A stretch of DNA of 15,816 nucleotides, from assembly GCA_003554375.1 (NCBI GenBank), contig PWGF01000146.1:1-15816 (forward strand). The letters run 5' to 3'. Made by a program: the position numbers and the translations under genes. Positions 7,076 through 14,186 of the stretch are shown in pieces (position 1 is the first letter of the stretch; each line of letters starts with the position of its first letter). The notes under the pieces are model-generated. The model worked only from the letters and a program-made list of their open reading frames with translations. It was not told the origin of the DNA and made no database searches. The stretch is from Spirochaetaceae bacterium. Its GTDB lineage: Bacteria; Spirochaetota; Spirochaetia; DSM-27196; SKKC01.

Positions 7076-7173
7076 GGAGAGCTCCGATCGCCGTGACAAG
7101 GGGGTGGGCGGAGTGAGCTTAGGGGCGGAGGTGGTACGCCGGAGCATGAGCAGGCCGGACCAAGAGTAGTGAT

Positions 7174-7183
7174 GGGAGGAGAG
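7174..7183 (+). promoter_or_regulatory. Strong ribosome binding site of fabV
   Basis: GGGAGGAGAG lies 6 bases (ATAGCA) before the ATG at 7190. It decides for that start over the in-frame GTG at 7169 and ATG at 7172, both of which sit upstream of or inside the site. Confidence 0.85.
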
Positions 7184-7189
7184 ATAGCA

Positions 7190-8359
7190 ATGGTCGTCAA
7201 ACCGATGATACGGAACAATATCTGCATGAACGCTCATCCGGTGGGCAGCCGGGTGGAGGTGGACCGCCAGATCTCGTATGTTCAGAGCCGGAACCGTTTC
7301 GCCGGCCCGCGCAATGTGCTTGTTATCGGAGGATCCGGCGGGTACGGTCTGGCTTCGCGCATTGCAGCGGCGTTTGGAGCGGTTGCCGGGAGCCTTAATG
7401 TGGCGTTCGAGCGGGCACCGAGCGGCAAGCGCACCGGTACCGTTGGATACTACATGTCGCGGCATCTGGACCGGCGCATTCAGGAGGCCGGACTCCCGAC
7501 GGAGACGCTTTACGGCGACGCATTCAGCTACGAGATGAAGGATCAGGCGGTTGAACGCATCCGCCGGCTCTTTGGAACCGTCGATCTCGTAGTGTACAGT
7601 CTGGCTTCCGGGGTTAGGACTGACCCCGATAGCGGCGTCCAATACCGCTCGACTCTAAAAACGATTGGAGCTCCGTTCACTGAGCGCACTCTGGATCCCA
7701 TGGAAGGGGCGCTTTCCGAGGTGACCGTGGAGCCGGCGACCGAGGAGGAAATCGAAGCGACGGTCAAAGTCATGGGGGGCGAGGACTGGCTTCTTTGGAT
7801 GCGACACCTCAAGGAGGCCGGTGTTCTGGCGGAGGGGGTGCGCACTGTTGCATACTCCTATATCGGACCGGAGCTGACTAATCCGATCTATCGGCACGGG
7901 ACCATAGGCCGCGCCAAGGACCACCTGGAGGGGACGGTTCCCCAGTTGAATGAGCTCATGGGTGGTCTCGGCGGGCGTGCGTGGGTCTCGGTCAACAAGG
8001 CCGTTGTGACCCGTGCCAGCGCGGTTATCCCGGTCGTACCCTTATACTTGGCGATTCTCTTCCGCATCATGAAGGCGAAGGGGATCCACGAGGGATGCAT
8101 CGAGCAGATGGACCGATTGCTCCGTGACAACCTCTACTGGGGCGAAGAGCCGCCGGTGGATTCCGAAGGGCGGCTCCGGGTGGATGACCTGGAGTTGCGC
8201 GACGACGTGCAGAACGAAGTCATGGATTCATGGAAGAGGATAACGCAGGAAAACCTGGATCAGTACGCGGATCTGTCGGCTTATCGACACGAGTTCTTGG
8301 CACTTCATGGATTTGACGTGGAGGGAGTCGATTACGAGGCCGATGTCGATATCTCGTAG
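7190..8359 (+). CDS. fabV: Trans-2-enoyl-ACP/CoA reductase (FabV/TER family)
   Basis: The 389-residue product matches the usual FabV/TER length of about 395-400. This NADH-dependent enzyme reduces trans-2-enoyl thioesters irreversibly. It is the last step of fatty acid elongation or, as in Treponema denticola TER, of butyryl-CoA formation. The N-terminus MVVKPMIRNNICMNAHPVGS is the family signature. The nucleotide site is GGSGGYGLASR (47-57), and the catalytic Tyr-x8-Lys is Y234...K243 in PIYRHGTIGRAK, with Tyr224 in YSYIGPE nearby. These residues are intact, so the enzyme should be active. Which substrate it uses (ACP or CoA) cannot be told from sequence. It is divergent from the HisD-like gene; rnz follows after 80 bases on the same strand. 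Confidence 0.95.
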   Translation: MVVKPMIRNNICMNAHPVGSRVEVDRQISYVQSRNRFAGPRNVLVIGGSGGYGLASRIAAAFGAVAGSLNVAFERAPSGKRTGTVGYYMSRHLDRRIQEAGLPTETLYGDAFSYEMKDQAVERIRRLFGTVDLVVYSLASGVRTDPDSGVQYRSTLKTIGAPFTERTLDPMEGALSEVTVEPATEEEIEATVKVMGGEDWLLWMRHLKEAGVLAEGVRTVAYSYIGPELTNPIYRHGTIGRAKDHLEGTVPQLNELMGGLGGRAWVSVNKAVVTRASAVIPVVPLYLAILFRIMKAKGIHEGCIEQMDRLLRDNLYWGEEPPVDSEGRLRVDDLELRDDVQNEVMDSWKRITQENLDQYADLSAYRHEFLALHGFDVEGVDYEADVDIS

Positions 8360-8365
8360 CTGAAA

Positions 8366-8398
8366 TCGACGCTTGGTCAGCTGAATGAGAGGCGTCGA
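8366..8398. repeat. Inverted repeat in the fabV-rnz gap
   Basis: TCGACGC (8366-8372) and GCGTCGA (8392-8398) are perfect inverted arms with a 19-base loop, just after the fabV stop. No U tract follows. It could slow transcription or protect the fabV transcript end, but the evidence is structural only. Confidence 0.3.
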
Positions 8399-8439
8399 GC
8401 CGGTCGAGCCACTTACGCAAAGGGATAGGCGGCATACGA

Positions 8440-9387
8440 ATGACGATGGAAGCTTTCATCCTCGGGTGTGGAGGCATGATGCCTCTGCCGAACCGACACT
8501 TGACCTCAATGCTTCTCCGGCGGGAGGGGGAGCTTTTTCTCTTCGACTGTGGCGAAGGAACACAGGTGTCGCTCCGAGCACTCAACCTCAAGTGGAAGAA
8601 GATTTCGGCGATCTTCATAACCCACACGCATGCGGATCATGTGACCGGCCTGCCCGGAATGCTGATGCTGAGCGCGCAAGTCGAGCGTGACGATCCTCTG
8701 TACATCTACGGTCCCCCGCGCGTTCGCGAATACGTCGAGATGACTCGCCGGGTACTCGAAATGTATATCGACTACGATATCGTCGTGAAGGAGATTGCAA
8801 GCCCGGACAAGCCGGGAACTGTGTACGAAGGGGACGGATTCCTCGTTCGTCACTTCCCCGCCCGGCACACCCGCACGTGCGTTGGGTATTCCCTTGTCGA
8901 GCACGAGCGGACGGGCGTCTTTCACCCGGAACGAGCGATCGAGGCGGGAGTCCCCAGAGGACCGTTGTGGGGTGCACTGCAAAATGGAAGCTCGGTGACG
9001 CTCGAAGATGGACGAGTGGTCCCGCCCGAGGATGTGCTGGGCCCTCCACGGCCGGGCCGGAAAGTGACCTTTCTGACCGACAGCGTGTCTCTTCCCAGTC
9101 TGGTTCGCGAGGTCGAGCACTCCGATCTTCTCATCTGTGAAGGAATGTTCGAGGAATCGCTTCGTGAAAGCGCCGAGAGCAAGAAGCATATGACGGCGCT
9201 GGATGCCGGCCGTCTTGCCGCACAGGCGGAGCGAGTGAAGAAGATGGGGCTTATCCACTATAGTCCGCGCTATACGGACCGCCAACTCAAGGCCCTCCTG
9301 AAGGAGGCAAAACGCGAGTTTTCCGGAAGCTTCCTTACGCGGGACCGCATGCACATTCCCATCCCGTTCGACGAGCATGCCGGATAA
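8440..9387 (+). CDS. rnz: Ribonuclease Z (tRNA 3' endonuclease)
   Basis: The 315-residue product is a full-length metallo-beta-lactamase-fold RNase Z, which cuts tRNA precursors after the discriminator base. The phosphodiesterase motif is THTHADHVTGLPG (61-73), giving His62, His64, Asp66 and His67. Further zinc ligands fit His143 (FPARHT), Asp214 (FLTDSV, usually GDT), His250 (KKHMTA, usually HST/HMTA) and His273 (IHYSPRYTD). The exosite-type motif GVPRGPLWGALQ.G (170-183) is the family signature GVPPGPLYG.L..G. No catalytic residue is missing. The ATG at 8440 has a modest AGGCGG 7 bases before it. A second ATG two codons in is an alternative. The gene is followed after 56 bases by gldA. Confidence 0.95.
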   Translation: MTMEAFILGCGGMMPLPNRHLTSMLLRREGELFLFDCGEGTQVSLRALNLKWKKISAIFITHTHADHVTGLPGMLMLSAQVERDDPLYIYGPPRVREYVEMTRRVLEMYIDYDIVVKEIASPDKPGTVYEGDGFLVRHFPARHTRTCVGYSLVEHERTGVFHPERAIEAGVPRGPLWGALQNGSSVTLEDGRVVPPEDVLGPPRPGRKVTFLTDSVSLPSLVREVEHSDLLICEGMFEESLRESAESKKHMTALDAGRLAAQAERVKKMGLIHYSPRYTDRQLKALLKEAKREFSGSFLTRDRMHIPIPFDEHAG

Positions 9388-9443
9388 CGGTGCGGATCGA
9401 GTGCCCGGGCGGGGGCGACGCTCAGTCGTGCGCTGAGTAGGAT

Positions 9444-10571
9444 ATGACCACGGAGAATGCGCCCATGGAGACAGCACATTCGCCCAGGGAAGCCGCCGTA
9501 AGCATGCAGAAGCTGGAGCGGCGTTTTGCCTCCGGAGCGGGTGTCGGACCTATCGAAGCGGAGCTTCACTACGGAGAGGTGATCGGACTTCTCGGGCCGA
9601 ACGGCGCCGGAAAGAGCACCCTCATGCGCCTCATGACCGGGTTTCTTACGCCCGGCGCCGGCTCGGTCCGAATTGCAGGCCTTGTTCCCGCCACTTGCGG
9701 TGTTGCTCCGGCGGCAGCAGGCGCGTGGCAGAGCGGGGCCGCCGCGCGGATGTACCTCGGGTACGCGCCGGAAGACGCGCCGCTCTACGCTGAGCTTACC
9801 CCCCGGGAGCAGCTGACCTTTGTTGCGGAGGCGCGAGATATGCCGCGCCGTGCCGCCGCTGAGGCCGCTCAACGCGCTCTCGAACGGGCCGGTGCGGGCT
9901 CGGTAGCTGACCGGCTAAACGGCACCCTGAGCAAGGGAAATCGAAGCCGGGTGAATATCGCGCAAGCTCTGGTCGGGGATCCGCGTATCGTGCTTCTTGA
10001 CGAGCCGACCGGCGGGTTGGATCCTGCACAGCGGCAACTCTTCTACGAGTTGATTCAGGAGCTTGGGAAGGAACTATGCGTTTTGATCAGCACCCACGTG
10101 CTTGGCGACGCAACCGCGATCTGTACCCGGCTGCTGGTGCTGCGCGACGGCCGGCTTGTCGCGGACGGTGGCGTCAATGAGATAGTTCGGGCGGGACAAC
10201 GGGAGCAGCTTCTGGTGAAAATCCGTAGCGGGGCGAAAGAGGCTCCTCTGGAACACGATCTTGCTCGGGCCCTGGGCGTCCCGGTGGTGGCTGACTCCGC
10301 GAAGGCGCGGGAGTCAGGTGTCGACGCGGCTTTTCGGATCGATGTTGCGTCAACCGTGCGTGAGCACGGACAGGTGGACACGGCGGGCGGAGGCGCGGCG
10401 GCCGGACGGGACGACGCCGGTGCAGCGATGTCCGGCTCAGAGGTGTTGCAGGAGCGGGTCTTCGACTGGGCTGTCGAGCACGGCTATAGGATTGTCGGAA
10501 TGGAACAGGTCGCAGGGGACCTTGGAGAGGTCTTTCGACGTCTGACCGTCGAGAGAGCGCCGGGCGAGTAG
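9444..10571 (+). CDS. gldA: ABC transporter ATP-binding protein (GldA-like)
   Basis: The 375-residue product carries one ABC ATPase domain. It has Walker A GPNGAGKST (51-59), the GldA-type Q-loop region LGYAPEDAPLYAELTPREQL (105-124), signature LSKGNRSRV (162-170), Walker B IVLLDEPTGGLDP (182-194) and H-loop STH (216-218). The C-terminal part (about 245-370) is an extension typical of GldA/ABC-2 ATPases. It contains a Gly/Ala-rich low-complexity stretch near 320-340. An Ala-rich insert at 81-102 separates the Walker A strand region from the Q-loop. It should power the gldF permease downstream. Start choice is uncertain: ATG 9444 has AGGAT almost touching it, and ATG 9465 has GGAG 9-10 bases upstream. 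Confidence 0.9.
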   Translation: MTTENAPMETAHSPREAAVSMQKLERRFASGAGVGPIEAELHYGEVIGLLGPNGAGKSTLMRLMTGFLTPGAGSVRIAGLVPATCGVAPAAAGAWQSGAAARMYLGYAPEDAPLYAELTPREQLTFVAEARDMPRRAAAEAAQRALERAGAGSVADRLNGTLSKGNRSRVNIAQALVGDPRIVLLDEPTGGLDPAQRQLFYELIQELGKELCVLISTHVLGDATAICTRLLVLRDGRLVADGGVNEIVRAGQREQLLVKIRSGAKEAPLEHDLARALGVPVVADSAKARESGVDAAFRIDVASTVREHGQVDTAGGGAAAGRDDAGAAMSGSEVLQERVFDWAVEHGYRIVGMEQVAGDLGEVFRRLTVERAPGE

Positions 10572-10771
10572 TCCGGCGATGAAAGCGCACGTGGCGCAGT
10601 GCGGACACTCTGAGTACGTGCCCCCGGTAATGAGAAGGTCGTGAGGCAAGGATTGTTGGCGCTTGTTCCGAGAAGCGCGGTGTCTCCTCTTCCTCGGGCG
10701 TCTCAGGGCCGCGCTTCTGCCTCGTGTTTCCGACCAATAATCCTCGCCTCACACGTTAAGGAGAACCCCGG
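10572..10771 (+). other. 200-base gap between gldA and gldF with a hairpin
   Basis: The gap is unusually long for a module whose other genes overlap. It holds a 6-base-pair hairpin, GCGCTT...AAGCGC (10659-10678, 8-base loop). It also has a 21-codon open frame from 10579 that has no ribosome site and is probably not a gene. A good Shine-Dalgarno, TAAGGAG (10757-10763), precedes gldF. No convincing promoter is visible. Confidence 0.45.
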
Positions 10772-11500
10772 ATGAGGAGAATCGGAGCGGTATGGCGCAA
10801 GGAGCTTCGCGTGCTGCGGGGCGCGATGATGCTTTACGCGGCGGGTGCGCTTTTCTTGGCGTTTGCAGCGTTCTATTTCTTCCACATGTACGGCTTCGCC
10901 GCTCGCGATATCGCAACCGTGAGGCCATTCTTCGGCGCGATCCCGCCATTGCTCTCGCTGTTCGTGGCGGTACTCTGTATGCGCACCTTTCCTGAAGAGC
11001 GGCGGAGGGGCACCTGGGAGGTGTTGCGCACGCTTCCGCTCCGGCCCGGCGACGCGGTAGTGGGAACGTACGGAGCTGTGTTCACGGTTGCGCTCGGCAC
11101 GATTGCGTTGACGCTGCCGGTAGTGTTGGGTGCAGGTCTCCTCGGTGAACTGGACTGGGGCGTGGTTGCCGGGGAGTACCTTGCGGCGATCCTGCTTGCG
11201 GCAACGGTGACCGCGATATGTATCTTCGTGGCGGTAGGCGCTCGTTCGCAGGTGTGGGCGCTTCTCGGCTCGGTGCTTGTTCTCTTCGCGATCCTCTATG
11301 CACCCTCCGCAGCCGCGGAGGTCGGGCTCTCGGGGCAGGCACGGGAGGTGGTTCGGGCAGTTGGAATGGCTCCGCGCTTCGATGACTTGATCCGGGGCGT
11401 TCTGGACACTGCGGATGTCGCGTACTTTGTTGTGTTGACGGCAGCTTTTCTCTATGGCGCAGTGATTCGCTACGTCTCGACTCGACGGGAGGCCTTGTGA
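10772..11500 (+). CDS. gldF: ABC-2 type permease (GldF-like)
   Basis: The 242-residue product is an integral membrane protein with about six hydrophobic helices. They lie around residues 15-38, 52-68, 95-118, 128-152, 157-177 and 210-232. It begins with the cytoplasmic lead MRRIGAVWRKELRVLRG, typical of ABC-2 permeases. The motif FPEERRRGTWEVLRTLPLRPGD (72-93) is the E.R.GT.E.L...P hallmark of this family, thought to face the ATPase. TAAGGAG 8 bases before the ATG is a strong ribosome site. The stop overlaps the gldG start (GTGA), so translation of the two is coupled. Its partner ATPase is gldA. The transported substrate is unknown; the Gld name comes from gliding Bacteroidetes and does not imply gliding here. 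Confidence 0.9.
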   Translation: MRRIGAVWRKELRVLRGAMMLYAAGALFLAFAAFYFFHMYGFAARDIATVRPFFGAIPPLLSLFVAVLCMRTFPEERRRGTWEVLRTLPLRPGDAVVGTYGAVFTVALGTIALTLPVVLGAGLLGELDWGVVAGEYLAAILLAATVTAICIFVAVGARSQVWALLGSVLVLFAILYAPSAAAEVGLSGQAREVVRAVGMAPRFDDLIRGVLDTADVAYFVVLTAAFLYGAVIRYVSTRREAL

Positions 11501-13110
11501 GGATAGGACCACGGAACGGCGCGCGTAAGCATGCCGGCGAACAGAGCCGGCTCGGGCGTTGGGCTCGATTCGGGAGATATCTGCTCGTCTTCCTCATTCT
11601 GGGGCTCGTGTTCGTGAACGCGCAGCTCTTCCGTGCACGTATCGACCTCACCGAGGATCGCCGGTACTCGTTGTCCGAGGTTACCCGGGAGTTGCTTGCT
11701 GAGCCTGAGGCGCCGCTCCGAATCCGGTACTATGCTGGTGAGACCTTGCGGGAGTTCATGCCGCTTGTCGACGATATCGAGGACATGCTTGCGGAGTACC
11801 GCGCCGCCGGCGCGCCCCGAGTGAACGTCGAGGTTCTCAATACCGACGATCCGGAAGTCGCGGATGAAGCAGAGCGGCACGGTCTGATTTCGCGCACCTT
11901 GGCGATCGCCGAGAATGGTGGAGAGCAGCGGCGGGAGGTGTACTCGGGAATCGTAGTGGACTACCTCGACGAGCGGGCGGTCATTCCGGTCGTCGTAGAC
12001 GCAACGGTCCTGGAATACGAGCTGACGGCGCGGATTTCCGACGTGCTTCACGGTCGAAAACAGATAGGGGTGCTTCCGGGTACCGATGGGGAGAGTCTCG
12101 ACGCGGACTACCGGCTGCTCGTGGATTTCCTATCGGAGCGATTCGAGCTCTTCGAGCTCGAGCGGGGTGAGGCTCCTCCTCCGGCAACGGATGCAGTGCT
12201 TCTCCTCGGGGGACATGATCTGACCGTGGAGGAACTCGCAACGCTTCAGTCGTACGTGGAGGACGGCGGCGGAGGGCTTCTCACGCTTGCGGGAGCGGTG
12301 CGGGTCAATCCGGCTGAGCTCAGGGCTGTTCCGGCGGGTGGCGCGCCGATTTTCGATCTGCTGGAGCGGTACGGGGTCCGGGTGCTCCCGGCCCTTGTGC
12401 TTGACGAGTACCATCTGTCGTTCCCGGCCCCGGCCGAGGGCGGGATGACGGAGACCCCTGACGGCATGCGGGGGAGCGATGGGCCTCCATATCCCCACTG
12501 GATATCGATGGACGAGCGTTTTGCCGCTCCCGATCATCCGATCACGGCGCGGTTGACGGTGCTCGACCTCATGTGGGCGAGCCCGCTTCAGCTTGGCCCG
12601 GTTCGCGCGGGACCGGACATTGGCGGCGAAGCCGAGCCGCTCGTTGTGACGTCTCCGGAGTCTTGGCTGCAGCGGGAGCCGTTCGTTCTGGCTCCCGAAC
12701 AGGCGCCGCAGTTTGAGCGCGACCGCGCGGAGACTGAGGAGTCGCGAGTGGTAGCTGCCGTGACCAACCTGGAAACGCCGGCCGAAGGCCGGGAAGGCGG
12801 CCGGGTGGTGGTCGTCGGTGACTCGGACTTCGCCAGTAACCTGATTCACTACACCGGCCGAGCGGCGAACCTCCTGTTTATCGAGTCAGCGATAGCTTGG
12901 CTGGCCGAGGACAAAGGGATTGCTGCCGCCGGAGTGAGGGGGCGCGGCCCCGGACGGTTGGATCGGATTGAATATGTGCCTGCGCGGATAACGACACTGC
13001 GCGTGGTGGAGTTTGTCACGATTGTCTTGGTGCCGCTTACTGTGTTGCTGTACGGCGCGGTTCACGTCCGTCGCCGGCGCCGAAGACCGGCAGGCAGCGG
13101 AGGAGACTGA
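11497..13110 (+). CDS. gldG: GldG-type auxiliary protein of ABC transporter
   Basis: The 537-residue product has one helix near the N-terminus (about 26-44, YLLVFLILGLVFVNAQLF) and one near the C-terminus (about 503-526). These flank a large domain that should lie outside the cytoplasm. The family signature begins right after the first helix (IDLTEDRRYSLSEVTRELL, 49-67). It continues through IRYYAGE, YSGIVVDYLDERAVIPVV, LEYELTARISDVL, IGVLPGTDGES and a Rossmann-like DAVLLLGGHDLTVEELATL...GGGGLLTLAG region. The protein ends in an Arg-rich cytoplasmic tail. The GTG start at 11497 overlaps the gldF stop, and its TGA shares one base with the next ATG. In Bacteroidetes GldF and GldG are predicted to act together as the membrane part of the transporter. 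The substrate here is unknown. Confidence 0.9.
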   Translation: MRIGPRNGARKHAGEQSRLGRWARFGRYLLVFLILGLVFVNAQLFRARIDLTEDRRYSLSEVTRELLAEPEAPLRIRYYAGETLREFMPLVDDIEDMLAEYRAAGAPRVNVEVLNTDDPEVADEAERHGLISRTLAIAENGGEQRREVYSGIVVDYLDERAVIPVVVDATVLEYELTARISDVLHGRKQIGVLPGTDGESLDADYRLLVDFLSERFELFELERGEAPPPATDAVLLLGGHDLTVEELATLQSYVEDGGGGLLTLAGAVRVNPAELRAVPAGGAPIFDLLERYGVRVLPALVLDEYHLSFPAPAEGGMTETPDGMRGSDGPPYPHWISMDERFAAPDHPITARLTVLDLMWASPLQLGPVRAGPDIGGEAEPLVVTSPESWLQREPFVLAPEQAPQFERDRAETEESRVVAAVTNLETPAEGREGGRVVVVGDSDFASNLIHYTGRAANLLFIESAIAWLAEDKGIAAAGVRGRGPGRLDRIEYVPARITTLRVVEFVTIVLVPLTVLLYGAVHVRRRRRRPAGSGGD

Positions 13111-14063
13111 TGCTCGATGCGGGACGAAGTGTACGCCCGGGGCGGAGCGGCCTGCTCCTCGTTGCGCTCGTGGCGCTCCTTGTCCTTTACGCGGTGGGGA
13201 CAGGCATGTTCGAGCGGGAAGCGGAGCCGGGTGGCCCGTTTGCCGGCAATCGCGAGGTCGTCGAGGACGCCACGGCAATCGTACTGAAGACTCCGTATGC
13301 GACGGTCGAGCTCGAGCGTGAGGAAGGCCGCTGGTTTCTGCAGGGCGCCGACGTGGAGCCTCAACCGGCTCGGACGAATCGCATCGAGTCCATTTTGCGG
13401 GCGCTACTCCGTCTTGATGTCGCGGGGATTGCCGGAGAAGGGAAGGATGTGATCGAGCGGCTCCGCGTCGATGCGCGGGGCGATCGTATCGTACTATCCT
13501 CCGAGGATGGCGGGGAGCTTGCGCTCATCGTAGGAGTTGCCCGGGGTGACACGGTCTTTCTGAGACGCGAGGGCTCGGATCGAGTTTACCGCGTTCGTGA
13601 TACCGTGACGTTCTACCTGGACCGGGATCTCGATTACTGGAGAGAGCTTCGCGTGCTGGGCGGCGTGGCGGAAGCTCATGAGGTCCGGTATGCTTCATTC
13701 CCGGACGGCGCGTTCGCTCGATCCGATCCGCGAAGCGAGTGGCGCCCGGTGGGCCCTCCGGGCGATGAGCCAGAGCTGGATTCCGAGGAGATTACTGATC
13801 GAGTTCGTATGCTGGTTTCCTTGGAAGGGGCGACACATGTCCGACCTCCTGCGGCCGAGCCCGAGGCCCGAAGCGAGCTCGAGTTGGAGGACGGGAGGCT
13901 GCTCACAATCGCCTTCTACCTCGATGATGGCGTAGGGACCGTCGCGATCCCCGGCGGCCCCGGTGTTCCGAAGGGAGGGGACGGAAGTTCCGCGGCGTTT
14001 GCGCTTCGCCGCTCACTGGATGAGCTCTTCAGAGCGCCGTTCCGGCGCGCAGGAGAGCCATGA
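13110..14063 (+). CDS. DUF4340 domain protein of the Gld-type ABC module
   Basis: The 317-residue product has a single N-terminal membrane anchor (about 14-31, GLLLVALVALLVLYAVGTG) and a soluble domain beyond it. The sequence TPYATVELEREEGRWFL.GADVEPQ...TNRIESILRALLRL (about 55-100) is the DUF4340 pattern, apparently two related beta-rich repeats (W..V.P.G.EPE near 205-215). DUF4340 proteins commonly follow GldG-type genes and are presumed envelope partners. The ATG shares its A with the gldG TGA (TGATG) and has GGAGGAG just upstream, so it is translationally coupled. This is the last gene of the plus-strand block. No enzymatic motif is seen. Confidence 0.88.
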   Translation: MLDAGRSVRPGRSGLLLVALVALLVLYAVGTGMFEREAEPGGPFAGNREVVEDATAIVLKTPYATVELEREEGRWFLQGADVEPQPARTNRIESILRALLRLDVAGIAGEGKDVIERLRVDARGDRIVLSSEDGGELALIVGVARGDTVFLRREGSDRVYRVRDTVTFYLDRDLDYWRELRVLGGVAEAHEVRYASFPDGAFARSDPRSEWRPVGPPGDEPELDSEEITDRVRMLVSLEGATHVRPPAAEPEARSELELEDGRLLTIAFYLDDGVGTVAIPGGPGVPKGGDGSSAAFALRRSLDELFRAPFRRAGEP

Positions 14064-14109
14064 CCTCTGCGGCCGTTCCAACTATTCCAGGGAGGAGGGG
14101 GCGTGGGCC

Positions 14110-14186
14110 GAAGCACACAGACGTCCCGTCGGGGCAGGGCGAAGGGCGTGCGCTGAAGCGCACACACGTCCCGCCTGGTCAGGGCG
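14110..14186. repeat. Two imperfect 32-base direct repeats, 45-base period
   Basis: The sequences at 14110-14141 and 14155-14186 match at 27 of 32 positions and share the core ACGTCCCG. They lie between the DUF4340 gene and the convergent GGDEF-like gene. The second copy covers the last two codons and the stop of the latter. The 45-base period keeps an in-frame 15-residue repeat in a plus-strand open frame that I do not consider a gene. Confidence 0.75.
14148..14163. terminator. Short hairpin between convergent genes, possible bidirectional terminator
   Basis: GTGCGCT and AGCGCAC form a perfect 7-base-pair stem with a GA loop, lying between the two converging genes and between the two copies of the 32-base repeat. 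There is no adjacent U tract, so intrinsic termination is only a guess from position. It could instead act as a pausing or mRNA-end structure. Confidence 0.3.

Larger units (their letters stand above)
6791..7189. other. 399-base divergent intergenic region without a gene
   Basis: This gap separates the divergent hisD-like and fabV genes. It holds the candidate hisD promoter, a 15-base tandem repeat cluster (6826-6915), a perfect inverted repeat (6981-7010), two copies of an 11-base repeat (7004-7030), a 14-base perfect tandem pair (7048-7075) and the fabV ribosome site. Open frames exist on both strands but consist of Arg/Ala-rich or Cys/Leu/Pro repeat peptides without protein character. No clear fabV promoter was found; GTGACA near 7093 has no convincing -10 partner. 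Confidence 0.6.

Noticed and set aside
6791..7642. Minus-strand frame extending 284 codons upstream of the hisD-like ATG
   Set aside because: It runs antisense through fabV and through the tandem repeats, is Arg-rich and matches nothing. The HisD similarity begins at the ATG at 6790.
8506..9477. 323-codon minus-strand open frame across rnz
   Set aside because: It is the antisense shadow of a well-conserved RNase Z gene with all catalytic residues. Long antisense frames are expected in GC-rich DNA.
10437..10649. 70-codon minus-strand frame containing CPHCATC, resembling a small metal-binding protein
   Set aside because: It lies mostly antisense to the end of gldA, has no convincing ribosome site, and the cysteines do not form a recognisable domain.
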